From Actinomycetota bacterium (lineage in GTDB: Bacteria; Actinomycetota; Acidimicrobiia; Acidimicrobiales; JAMCPL01), in assembly GCA_023379675.1 (NCBI GenBank), contig JAMCPL010000008.1:94720-158719 (forward strand): DNA of 64,000 nucleotides. Direction: 5' to 3'. A program made the translations under genes and the position numbers. Positions 54,974 through 63,150 of this stretch are shown piece by piece (within the stretch, counting starts at the first letter, position 1; each line of letters opens with the position of its first letter). The notes below the pieces were generated by a model, which saw nothing but the letters and a program-made list of their open reading frames with translations, did not search any database and was not told the origin of the DNA.

Positions 54974-55330
54974 ATGCAACGACTCTATGAAGCTATGGTA
55001 ATTTTCAATACCGTGCTCGAGCCAGGTGCTCTGGAAAGTGCAATAAAGCGGGCAGAGGACATTTTACGTTCCGCCGGCGCCACGGTTGTCACAACTGAAA
55101 GCCTTGGCAAGAGAACACTGGCCTACAGTATTGACCATCATGACGAAGGAAGCTACGTGCTCTTTCGCTTTGAAGGTGGCGGAAGTGGCATCGACCAGAT
55201 TGAGCGCGCGTTTTACCTTATGGATGAGATCATTCGTCATAAGGTTGTCAAACTTCCTGAGAACTACACTAAGCAGGTCAAATGGAGTGAGGCGAGGGAG
55301 TTGTCGAGGATGCCCAGGGTTGCTGTCTGA
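54974..55330 (+). CDS. rpsF: 30S ribosomal protein bS6
   Basis: Small-subunit protein that dimerises with bS18. It begins MQRLYEAMVIFNTVLEPGAL, contains GKRTLAYSIDHHDEGSYVLF and the RAFYLMDEIIRHKVVKL strand. Length 118, slightly longer than usual. A strong GAAGGAG ribosome binding site precedes the ATG. First gene of rpsF-ssb-rpsR-rplI. Confidence 0.96.
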   Translation: MQRLYEAMVIFNTVLEPGALESAIKRAEDILRSAGATVVTTESLGKRTLAYSIDHHDEGSYVLFRFEGGGSGIDQIERAFYLMDEIIRHKVVKLPENYTKQVKWSEARELSRMPRVAV

Positions 55331-55407
55331 GTACATGCTCTCGTGGGTTTTTGGATATTTTGAGTACGTTTGAACGGCACCTTCTGAGAGAGTGGGAGTG
55401 ATATAAA

Positions 55408-55914
55408 ATGTCAAATGGTAATACGGTTGTATTGATTGGTAATGTGACCAGAGATCCGGAACTGAGCTATACCCCCAGTGGGATTGCCAAGGCGGCTTTC
55501 GGGTTGGCTGTCAACAGGCGCTGGCAGAATCGGCAGACACAGGACTGGGAAGAGAACGTATCGTTTTTTGATGTGATATGCTGGCGTGAGATGGCGGAAA
55601 ATGCCAGTGAGTCATTGTCAAAGGGTACTCGCGTGATCGTAACGGGTCGGCTTGATCAAAGGTCCTGGGAGACTCCAGACGGCGAGCATCGTTACAAAGT
55701 CGAGATCACGGCGGATGAAGTGGGTCCCAGCTTGCGGTGGGCTACTGCACAGATTGTAAAGAATGAGCGCAGGGAAGCGAGCGGAGCCAGGGAGACCGGA
55801 TCGCCGGAACCAGGATTTTCTCGTCGTAGTCCATACGGTGCATCGTCAACCAAGCACTATGCGGAAGACGAGTCGGGTGCCGTGCATTACGATGAAAGTG
55901 AGGAGCCTTTCTGA
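55408..55914 (+). CDS. ssb: single-stranded DNA-binding protein
   Basis: OB-fold protein that coats single-stranded DNA. It begins [20 protein letters not shown], contains [20 protein letters not shown] and [21 protein letters not shown] flexible linker leads to the acidic tip ESEEPF, a variant of the usual DDxPF partner-docking tail. The stop is followed one base later by the probable rpsR ATG. Confidence 0.96.
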   Translation: MSNGNTVVLIGNVTRDPELSYTPSGIAKAAFGLAVNRRWQNRQTQDWEENVSFFDVICWREMAENASESLSKGTRVIVTGRLDQRSWETPDGEHRYKVEITADEVGPSLRWATAQIVKNERREASGARETGSPEPGFSRRSPYGASSTKHYAEDESGAVHYDESEEPF

Positions 55915-55915
55915 T

Positions 55916-56608
55916 ATGGGGAGAGATGGTGTGAAAAATCGCAAAGTTACGAAAGACACAGGGCGTAAGTATAGAAAAAAGCCCTGTTTGCTCTGTATCG
56001 ACGATATAGAGTGGGTAGATTACAAGGATGTGGATTTCTTGAAGAGGTATGTCAGCGAGCGGGGCAAGATCAAGGCAAGGCGCGTCACGGGTAACTGCAC
56101 CCAGCATCAGCATGATATAGCCATAGCCGTCAAGACTGCGCGTGAAGTGGCATTATTACCGTATGCCCAGCGTGTTACTGCTGAAAGAGCAGGAACTCGC
56201 AGGCAGTCTTCCTATTCGCTGGATATGGGTGATGTCCTCCCCGGAGATCGTGAGAAAGCTGCCGCGGATGAGCGCATGAATCATGCCGACCGTCCGATAC
56301 GGGATTCCGAAGGCTCCAGAGGAAGGCCACGGGGCAGGACGGATAATTCCGGCAGGGGAGGTGGCACCGGCAAGACCGGTAGGGGCTCCACGGAAAGGCC
56401 GGATGTTGCCGGGATTACGGATGGTTCGGAGATTCCGGGTGACTCGTTGGGTTCAGGTGGCTCAGAGGCGCTGGCAAGCGGGTCTGAGCCAGCGAGTCCG
56501 GGTGGTACGATGGCCGCTGCAACTGACTCGGGCATTACAGATCCGGGCAGTACGATGGTTTCCGGCGACAGGGAAGGTGAGGGCGGTACCGGGGGAGGCG
56601 TCCAGTGA
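55916..56608 (+). CDS. rpsR: 30S ribosomal protein bS18 with long C-terminal extension
   Basis: The bS18 core (about residues 9-85) is clear: [39 protein letters not shown] and the H[18 protein letters not shown] helix. Normal bS18 ends here at 75-90 residues. This frame continues for about 140 residues of Gly/Ser/Arg/Asp-rich low-complexity sequence to the rplI start, which its TGA overlaps. The tail has no recognisable domain. ATG 55916 or GTG 55931 are candidate starts. Confidence 0.88.
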   Translation: MGRDGVKNRKVTKDTGRKYRKKPCLLCIDDIEWVDYKDVDFLKRYVSERGKIKARRVTGNCTQHQHDIAIAVKTAREVALLPYAQRVTAERAGTRRQSSYSLDMGDVLPGDREKAAADERMNHADRPIRDSEGSRGRPRGRTDNSGRGGGTGKTGRGSTERPDVAGITDGSEIPGDSLGSGGSEALASGSEPASPGGTMAAATDSGITDPGSTMVSGDREGEGGTGGGVQ

Positions 56609-57057
56609 TGAGGGTGCTGTTACGGACGGATGTCAATGATCTTGGCAGGAAAGGCGACATTGTCGAAGTTGCAGATGGTTATGCTCGTAACAAGCTTTTG
56701 CCTTCGAGAAGTGCACTTGTTGCTACGGAAAAAATGGCGAAACAAGCTGAAGCTATGCGCCGTGCCCGGGATCTGAAAGAGACCAGAGATATGGAATCCG
56801 CTCAATCCATCAGGACGATTTTGGAAGAAGCTACCATCAAGGTCTACGCCAAGGCGGGACCCGAGGGACGTCTGTTCGGGTCTGTCACGGCTGCTGATGT
56901 GAGCGATTCCGTGCGTATCCAAACCGGCGTGGTAATCGATCGGAAGTCGGTCCACATTGCTGCTCCCATAAAGTCATTGGGTGCACACGTGGTCACATTG
57001 AATCTCTATCCAGGAGTGGATTCTGAGGTCACGCTGGAGGTCATGGCAGAGGGATAG
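56608..57057 (+). CDS. rplI: 50S ribosomal protein bL9
   Basis: Large-subunit protein with the typical two-lobed structure. It begins [28 protein letters not shown], has a long connecting helix and the C-terminal RLFGSVTAADVSD domain. Length 149 is normal. ATG 56608 overlaps the rpsR TGA (TGATG); a GTG at 56605 is an alternative. Confidence 0.96.
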   Translation: MRVLLRTDVNDLGRKGDIVEVADGYARNKLLPSRSALVATEKMAKQAEAMRRARDLKETRDMESAQSIRTILEEATIKVYAKAGPEGRLFGSVTAADVSDSVRIQTGVVIDRKSVHIAAPIKSLGAHVVTLNLYPGVDSEVTLEVMAEG

Positions 57058-57303
57058 TGTTACAGGCCCGGTGTAGCCTGAGCCCATGATCAATTGTAGT
57101 GGTACGGCTTATCATGGTGGCCTACGAGACACCCCGTGGAAAATGGCGGAAATGCCGGCATCCGTGATTAGGTACGCGCATGGCTATTTTGCTGGCAGCT
57201 ATTATTTGCACAGGTTGTCCAGAGGAAAAGTCAGGGAATCCACAGGCATATCACAGGTTTATGCCGTGGCATGCTCACAGGTGAAAGGCGCATACTGTAG
57301 GTA

Positions 57304-58671
57304 ATGGTACAGACTCTCACCCATTCCCAGCATTTACCGGCCAAGCCTCTCAATGGGAGGATTCCCCCACACAATATCGAGGCCGAGGAATCGCTGCTCG
57401 GTTCTATGCTGTTATCCAGGGATGCCGTTGCAGTAGCGCTGGAACGATGCCAGGCGGGAGATTTTTACAAGCCTGCACACGGGTACATCTTTTCCGCTAT
57501 CTGTTCTCTGTATACCAAGGGAGAACCCGTAGATCCTGTTACAGTGGCTGAAGAGCTCAGGAGAATGGGTCATGCGGAGATAATTGAAGATCCTTCGGTT
57601 CTGATCTCGCTTCAAGCATCCACTCCTTCAATCAGTTCGGCCTCGCACTATGCCGGGATCGTAGAGGAGCGGTCTTTACTACGCCGGCTGATTGTCGTTG
57701 CGAGCGATATTGCGGAAATGGGTTATGAAATCCCTGAAAATGTCCTGGAAGTGGTTGACCGGGCAGAGTCCATGATATTCGAGGTCGCGAGCCGAAGAGT
57801 TATCGACAGCTTGAAACCCATTACAGAGCTGTTGAAAGAGAGCGTCGAGACACTGGAACGCATCCAGGAAGCAGGTCATCAAATTACCGGCGTTGCCACT
57901 GGCTACACAGGACTCGATGAGTACCTTTCAGGCCTGCAGCCGTCGAATCTGGTGGTGGTTGGGGCACGGCCATCAATGGGCAAGACCAGTTTTGCATTGG
58001 GTGCGTTGACCAACGCCGCTATCCGTTCCAAGATACCCGTACTTCTTTTCTCGTTGGAGATGAGTCACCTGGAGTTATCGCAGCGCATTATATCTTCGGA
58101 ATCCCAGGTGGATGTAAAGCATCTGAGAAGCGGTCACCTTTCCCAGTCGGATTGGGCTAAAATATGGGGCGCTATAAATAAGCTGGATGATGCCCCAATC
58201 TTCATAGACGACAATCCGAATCTTACCGTTATGGACATAAGGGCAAAGTCGCGGAGGCTGATGTCTTCCAACCGTGGACTAGGGCTGATCGTGGTGGACT
58301 ATATGCAGCTTATGACCGGACGGCATAATGCGGAGAACCGCCAAGTAGAAGTATCTGAGATATCCAGGGGTCTCAAGATTCTTGCCAGGGAACTGCATGT
58401 TCCTGTCCTCGCTCTGTCCCAGCTTTCGAGAAACCTGGAGATGCGTCAGGATAAGAGGCCGATGCTTGCAGACCTGCGCGAATCCGGTTCGATTGAACAG
58501 GACGCAGATGTGGTGCTGTTCATATATCGAGATGAGATATATAATCAAGATTCTCCGGATAGAGGAACAGCAGAAGTAATTATTGCCAAGCATAGGAATG
58601 GTCCTACTGGTTTGGTGCGTTTGTCGTTTGTGGATCGGTATGCTCGCTTCGGCAATATCGCCACGATGTGA
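57304..58671 (+). CDS. dnaB: replicative DNA helicase DnaB
   Basis: Hexameric helicase of the replication fork. The N-terminal collar starts PPHNIEAEESLLGSMLLS. The RecA-like motor has Walker A GARPSMGKTSFALG and Walker B LIVVDYMQLM, followed by DLRESGSIEQDADVVLF. Length 455 shows no intein. A 246-base gap with no gene separates it from rplI. Confidence 0.96.
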   Translation: MVQTLTHSQHLPAKPLNGRIPPHNIEAEESLLGSMLLSRDAVAVALERCQAGDFYKPAHGYIFSAICSLYTKGEPVDPVTVAEELRRMGHAEIIEDPSVLISLQASTPSISSASHYAGIVEERSLLRRLIVVASDIAEMGYEIPENVLEVVDRAESMIFEVASRRVIDSLKPITELLKESVETLERIQEAGHQITGVATGYTGLDEYLSGLQPSNLVVVGARPSMGKTSFALGALTNAAIRSKIPVLLFSLEMSHLELSQRIISSESQVDVKHLRSGHLSQSDWAKIWGAINKLDDAPIFIDDNPNLTVMDIRAKSRRLMSSNRGLGLIVVDYMQLMTGRHNAENRQVEVSEISRGLKILARELHVPVLALSQLSRNLEMRQDKRPMLADLRESGSIEQDADVVLFIYRDEIYNQDSPDRGTAEVIIAKHRNGPTGLVRLSFVDRYARFGNIATM

Positions 58672-59320
58672 TTGAGCAACCGGAGTGCAATTCGCTTTTG
58701 TAAGGGTTGGGAGGATTTTTCCGGCAAGAGGGTGAACCGTTCCGGAAAATTCATGCGTTTGCGGGCGACCGATCAGGCTGTCTACGAGAGGAGTCACACG
58801 CTCAACGTTTCACCACGCCCAACGAGCCTGACCAAGCGAACACGGTAAACTTATCGTATAGCCGACCGTTGCTGCACTACTGTAATGCTTGTGGTTCATA
58901 CTTTGGAGGAAATAACGGGCTGGGTGCAGCAGGTGATGGCTTCCGGCTTACCTGCATATAGTGATCCTTGACCTCATGATTTCTCCAGAGGCTTGCGCGG
59001 CGCGTGTGGATATATTTTTTTATGGTAATTACGGGATGGCAGGAGTATAATGTGATTGTGGGTATATGGAAGGAACTGAGTCAAGTACCGAGATTACTAG
59101 CGGTTTGATACGTGTCTGTATCTTCTTGAGAGGATAAACGGCATAGCACTCACCGATGGATGGCGCACTTTTGCGACGGTCACTTGGCTCGGTTCCTTCC
59201 AATAAGAGGCTCAGTCTCTAAGATCAAGTTCGCAATGCTCTATTATGCTCAAGTGCCAGCCTTGGCGGTTCTGCTTGCCAGCGTTGGGTGATTGTACGGG
59301 TGCTTTTACCAGGCTGCTGT
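58672..59320. other. intergenic, 650 bases without a supported gene
   Basis: No frame here looks coding on either strand; one 84-codon frame has a single CxxC but no family resemblance. The stretch contains the 132-bp inverted-repeat element at 59069-59200 and AT-rich sequence around 59010-59050. Confidence 0.5.
59069..59200. mobile_element. 132-bp MITE-like element with 18-bp inverted ends
   Basis: Left end GGAAGGAACTGAGTCAAG (59069-59086) is matched at 16 of 18 positions by the complement of the right end (59183-59200). No transposase inside. It lies between dnaB and the carboxypeptidase gene. The ends differ from those of the 101-bp elements. Confidence 0.5.
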
Positions 59321-60673
59321 CTAGAGCCGGGTCAGCTTCCAGGTTACCGTTGGGCTTGGCAGGTGCGATGATGCCACGAGATTTACTGTGGTGGTGGTGT
59401 TGCCTGCAGTAATGGTAAGGGTGGCTACTACCTGGTGATCGGAAACCGTAGTGCCGAGCTTCCTCTTCCGCACGGTCATAGAGGTGTGGATGCCAGGGTA
59501 ACCATAAAAGGTGAGCGAGTGGATGGTGATCGCCTTGATGCTTGATGTCCAGGGTGCTGAGATGGTTCCCAGTGACGTACCGGCGGGGAGGGAGGATTGT
59601 CCCAAAGGAAAGCTGCGAACCGCGTCCACAAGGTTGTATGCCGCCGCTTCCGCCTGATCGATTACACTGAGCGGGTTGTTGGCATTAGGGGGCATTGGCA
59701 GGGTCGGGGTCGATGATGCCACCTGCCCCATTACTGATCCGAAGATGGTCCTGGGTTGGCCTCCAATGGTCTCTTGGGCGACGAATGAGAAAGCTCCGTT
59801 GGTGGCTGACCCGGTCTTCCCTCCAATAAAACCATAATGACCGATCATGGCATCGTTGTTGTATATGCATGACGGGCAATTCGATGGTGACGGCAGGGTG
59901 GTTACCTCAGCCATCTCGGTGGTGTGCCTGAGGGCGGGTACCTGCCAGACGGTTTCCAACAGCTTGAGCTGATCGGTAGCCGTGCTTACCGTGGCCGGGT
60001 CCACCCCGCTTGCGTCCGCGTAGGACGTATGGTGCATACCTATTGCCTTTGCCTCGGCGTTCATTCTGGTGACGAATGCTGATTCTGATCCCGAAACCCA
60101 GTTTGCAAGGATCGGAGCTATATTGTCGCCTGAAGGGATCAGTAGTGCTTCCAGCGCTTGACGTTCGGTCAGTGTTTCACCTGCGGTGACCGGTACCACA
60201 GAGTCACCTTGGGTTACGTCATGATTGTAGATGGCGACATCTGCCGGGGTGACGCTGAGAGAGGGTCCCGAGGCACCTGGCTGTAACGGATGGGCTTTCA
60301 GCACCAGGTAAGCGGTCATGAGCTTCGCAACACTCCAAGTAGGTTGTGGCTGGTTGCCTCCATGGACCCCGATAGTACCCACACCGCTGATAGCCAGTGC
60401 AGCCTCACCTTTTGCCGGCCAGGGAAGGCTCGGAGGCGACCCGGGGAAGGTAAGCGGAGCGCTGGAACTTGTCAAGCTTATGCTGGCGGGTGGAACACTT
60501 CGTGCCAGCTGAAGAATGACGAGTAGCGCAATGATGATGACGATTACCGCTCCTACAATAGGCTTGCGGCTGGGTGCGCTCAACGCAGATAGTCCAGCCA
60601 TCGAGCTTTCGTCCACCTGTTTTCCTGATCTACTTCTGGTACCGTAAGTTCCTTGCTTGGCGTGTTGGGTCAT
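59321..60673 (-). CDS. D-alanyl-D-alanine carboxypeptidase (S11 family)
   Basis: Penicillin-binding protein that trims the terminal D-Ala of peptidoglycan stem peptides. One N-terminal membrane helix (AVIVIIIALLVILQLARSV) anchors an extracytoplasmic domain. The catalytic SxxK is SVAKLMTAYLVL, the SxN is SGDN and the KTG is KTGSATNG. It has a short basic cytoplasmic N-terminus. Length 450 is usual. Confidence 0.9.
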   Translation of the reverse strand: MTQHAKQGTYGTRSRSGKQVDESSMAGLSALSAPSRKPIVGAVIVIIIALLVILQLARSVPPASISLTSSSAPLTFPGSPPSLPWPAKGEAALAISGVGTIGVHGGNQPQPTWSVAKLMTAYLVLKAHPLQPGASGPSLSVTPADVAIYNHDVTQGDSVVPVTAGETLTERQALEALLIPSGDNIAPILANWVSGSESAFVTRMNAEAKAIGMHHTSYADASGVDPATVSTATDQLKLLETVWQVPALRHTTEMAEVTTLPSPSNCPSCIYNNDAMIGHYGFIGGKTGSATNGAFSFVAQETIGGQPRTIFGSVMGQVASSTPTLPMPPNANNPLSVIDQAEAAAYNLVDAVRSFPLGQSSLPAGTSLGTISAPWTSSIKAITIHSLTFYGYPGIHTSMTVRKRKLGTTVSDHQVVATLTITAGNTTTTVNLVASSHLPSPTVTWKLTRL

Positions 60674-60960
60674 GGCAAATAGAATAGCCTATGCGTCCAT
60701 CGCTGTGGTTACGCGGGACCGGGTATTCGCGATCCCACTGGCTCTGCCGGCGTTTGTAATATCTGGTGTGTGACGACTGCGGGCATAAGACTTACTGTGG
60801 CTATATACTTGGAAGCAATGTCTATATCTCTACCTATGGCGACGACAGTACGGCATGCTGATACCATGCAGCATATCGGGCATAGAACTTTATGTAGTGT
60901 TGTGAGTGACGTTCAAGAGCAGCGGTCCGGTCGATTCATGCATGCTTTGATGCTGGAGGG

Positions 60961-61743
60961 ATGACCGTGCCGGGCCAAACTGTTCACTGTCGCCAGGAAG
61001 GTCCCGTGATGGTGATCATCATAGATCGGCCCGCAGTTCGGAACGCCGTTGATCGTCGCACGGCCGACGCCTTGGTCGACGCCTTCGCAAATTTCGAGGC
61101 TGATAGCGACTTGGCGGTAGCTGTACTTACTGGTACAGGAGGGTCCTTCTGTGCGGGAGCCGACCTGAAGGCGATAGCCGCAGGATGCGGCAACCGCGTG
61201 ACCCCTGAGGGCAATGGCCCGATGGGACCAACACGATTACTTCTTTCTAAGCCTACCATAGCAGCCGTTGAAGGTCATGCGGTGGCAGGGGGACTCGAGC
61301 TCGCGTTATGGTGCGACCTTCGCGTAGCTGCCGAAAGCGCAGTGTTCGGTGTGTACTGCCGTCGATTCGGCGTGCCGCTTGTCGATGGTGGAACCCTGCG
61401 CCTGCCGCGTCTCATCGGTCATTCACAGGCGTTGGACCTCATCCTTACGGGTCGTGACGTGGGTACTGAGGAAGCGCTTCGCATGGGGCTCGTGAATAGA
61501 ATGGTACCTGACGGCACCGCTCTCGATGCGGCTATCGCTCTTGCCAACAACATCGCTTTGTTCCCGCAGGCATGCCTGAGAGCTGATAGGCGCTCTTCCT
61601 ATGAGCAATGGGGCATGCCTATAGCTGATGCTCTTCGCAATGAGACTCGGCTCGGCCTCGATGTGATCGAATCGGGGGAAACTTTGGCAGGGGCGCACCG
61701 CTTCATCTCAGGCGCTGGACGGCACGGCTCAGCTGTGTCATAA
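60961..61743 (+). CDS. enoyl-CoA hydratase/isomerase (crotonase) family
   Basis: Crotonase-fold protein of 260 residues. The oxyanion-hole region is FCAGADLKAIAAG and the second is AVEGHAVAGGLELALWCDLR, followed by CRRFGVPLVDGGTLRLPRLIG. The catalytic Glu pair of true hydratases is not obvious at the expected place, so activity on enoyl-CoA is uncertain. GCTGGAGG precedes the ATG. Isolated gene; the 287 bases upstream hold no gene I can support. Confidence 0.85.
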   Translation: MTVPGQTVHCRQEGPVMVIIIDRPAVRNAVDRRTADALVDAFANFEADSDLAVAVLTGTGGSFCAGADLKAIAAGCGNRVTPEGNGPMGPTRLLLSKPTIAAVEGHAVAGGLELALWCDLRVAAESAVFGVYCRRFGVPLVDGGTLRLPRLIGHSQALDLILTGRDVGTEEALRMGLVNRMVPDGTALDAAIALANNIALFPQACLRADRRSSYEQWGMPIADALRNETRLGLDVIESGETLAGAHRFISGAGRHGSAVS

Positions 61744-61840
61744 CCAAGTGCAAAGAGACAACTCACCTGGTCACTGGTTGGCTGCTTTTGTACACGCACT
61801 TTCCACTAATCAGACTGGCTTGCGACCAGCACTTGTAAAG

Positions 61841-61914
61841 GGCCGGTGGTGGGATTCGAACCCACGACCTGACGATTACAAATCGCCTGCGCTAACCAGC
61901 TGCGCCACACCGGC
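61841..61914 (-). tRNA. tRNA-Thr (TGT anticodon)
   Basis: On the minus strand the sequence begins GCCGGTGTGGCGCAGCTGGT and folds as a cloverleaf. The acceptor stem is GCCGGTG/CACCGGC, the anticodon stem GGCGA/TCGTC with loop TTTGTAA (anticodon TGT), and the T-arm GTGGG TTCGAAT CCCAC. The 3' CCA is not encoded. It reads ACA codons. Confidence 0.95.
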
Positions 61915-62274
61915 TCGCCATACAGCAAGTCCATACAATAGCACGAGTAGCAGCAGGATGGCATATTTTTGGTTAGCCTCACGTTGAGATTATGGTATTC
62001 ATGTGGGAACCTTGCTCATTACGCCGTTACGGCCAATAGGTCGGTTCCATGCATACCGGTTCTCCTGGCAGCAACGAATATTACAAGCAACTAGCCTTGT
62101 GTGGTGGACAACCAGCGTGGAGCGTATGGCATAGAAATGCCTGGGCAACGTATATCATCAGTACGTTACCCAGGCAATGATATCAAGACCCTACCTTTTT
62201 CCACGGCCGTGTCATGTCTCCTCTGGCAATACAATCAGGTGACCAGCCAGTGGGGAGGAGGGCCACTTTGCAGG
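61915..62274. other. tRNA-hsp20 intergenic region
   Basis: About 360 bases with no supported gene; contains the hairpin terminator of hsp20. Confidence 0.5.
62138..62176 (-). terminator. hairpin terminator of hsp20
   Basis: TGCCTGGGTAACGTA pairs with TACGTTGCCCAGGCA (14 of 15) around a 9-base loop. On the minus strand it is followed by TTTCT, about 100 bases after the hsp20 stop. Confidence 0.55.
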
Positions 62275-62751
62275 TCACGATCCCGTAGGCGCGGTTTCTC
62301 TCGATCCTGCCTCTATCGGCGTGCTGCCCTTGCTTTCACCAGTGGCTATTTGTACCTTACGAGGTTTCGCCTGCTCGGCTACAGGGATGAGCACTCTGAG
62401 AACCCCTTTGTCGTAAGAGGCTTCCACCTTGCTTGTATCGAGGCCCTCGCCCAAGAACAGCTGCCTAGTGAACTTACCCGTAGGACGTTCATTCACCAGC
62501 ACCTCACCATCTTCTTCCTCTAGCCCTCTACGCTCTGCGGCCACGGTAAGAACGTTCTTTTCCACCGTTAGCTCGATCGAACCAGGATCCACCCCTGGCA
62601 GATCTACATAGATGGTCAACTCGTCCCCGTGGCGGTAGGCATCAAGCGGCATAGAGCCAACCCTTCCGGGCAGTCCTGCCAGTGCCGCCAAGGCTTGGTC
62701 AGCCCAACGGTCAGTTTCTCTAAATGGATCGAATCTCATAAGCATAGTCAT
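62275..62751 (-). CDS. Hsp20/alpha-crystallin small heat-shock protein
   Basis: ATP-independent chaperone that holds unfolding proteins. It begins MLMRFDPFRETDRWADQAL. The alpha-crystallin domain contains DLPGVDPGSIELTVEKNVLTV and ends with the GVLRVLIPVAE signature. A short charged C-terminal tail follows. AAAGGAG lies four bases upstream of the ATG. It has a strong sigma-70-type promoter. Confidence 0.94.
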   Translation of the reverse strand: MTMLMRFDPFRETDRWADQALAALAGLPGRVGSMPLDAYRHGDELTIYVDLPGVDPGSIELTVEKNVLTVAAERRGLEEEDGEVLVNERPTGKFTRQLFLGEGLDTSKVEASYDKGVLRVLIPVAEQAKPRKVQIATGESKGSTPIEAGSRETAPTGS

Positions 62752-62796
62752 CTTCTCCTTTCTGTATATCCTATATAGTTTTCTCCTACTACTAAT

Positions 62797-62825
62797 AGTA
62801 TAAATCCTATCATAGTAAATGTCAA
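62797..62825 (-). promoter_or_regulatory. hsp20 promoter
   Basis: On the minus strand TTGACA (62820-62825), a 17-base spacer and TATACT (62797-62802) match the vegetative consensus at 11 of 12 bases, about 46 bases upstream of the hsp20 ATG. No clear CIRCE or HAIR element is visible. Confidence 0.8.
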
Positions 62826-63022
62826 GAGATATGATGCATCTATGCTTAAGTTTGATCTATATTTTATTACGTACGTGACGTTTGCAAAATTTCCGTGGTC
62901 TTACGGTGCCATGTTAGGTAACATCCCCGTTGCGATAGGCTACGTACGGGCGCATAATAGAGGGTGTCAAGGTGCATGATGCAGGCATTGATGGTGATTT
63001 TTGGTGCAAAGGAGGTTCCAGT

Positions 63023-63130
63023 ATGGTTGTGAGTGATGGATCAGGGGCTGATGAAGAGCGCGAGCCTGATGACCGGCAGCGAACCGGCGAGAACGACATG
63101 ACCGGCAGCGAACCGGCGAGAACGACATGA
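63023..63130 (+). other. leader ORF with strong RBS, overlaps USP gene
   Basis: AAAGGAGG (63008-63015), the strongest ribosome binding site nearby, drives ATG 63023. The 35-residue frame runs through the 29-bp repeats and stops at TGA 63128-63130, overlapping the USP ATG (ATGA). With one repeat fewer it would be fused in frame to the USP gene. Confidence 0.6.
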
Positions 63131-63150
63131 CCGGCAGCGAACCGGCGAGA
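63069..63150 (+). repeat. 29-bp tandem repeat, 2.8 copies
   Basis: Units begin at 63069, 63098 and 63127 with ATGACCGGCAGCGAACCGGC; two are identical and the third matches for 24 bases. The period is not a multiple of three. Every unit carries its own ATG. Confidence 0.95.

Noticed and set aside
55763-55915. Extended N-terminus of rpsR inside ssb
   Set aside because: Out-of-frame with ssb and without S18 similarity; the S18 start is at 55916 or 55931.
58707-58961. 84-codon frame after dnaB with one CxxC
   Set aside because: No ribosome binding site, no family resemblance and only a single cysteine pair.
63069-63150. 29-bp repeats as a CRISPR array
   Set aside because: The units are directly adjacent with no spacers, and no cas genes are present.
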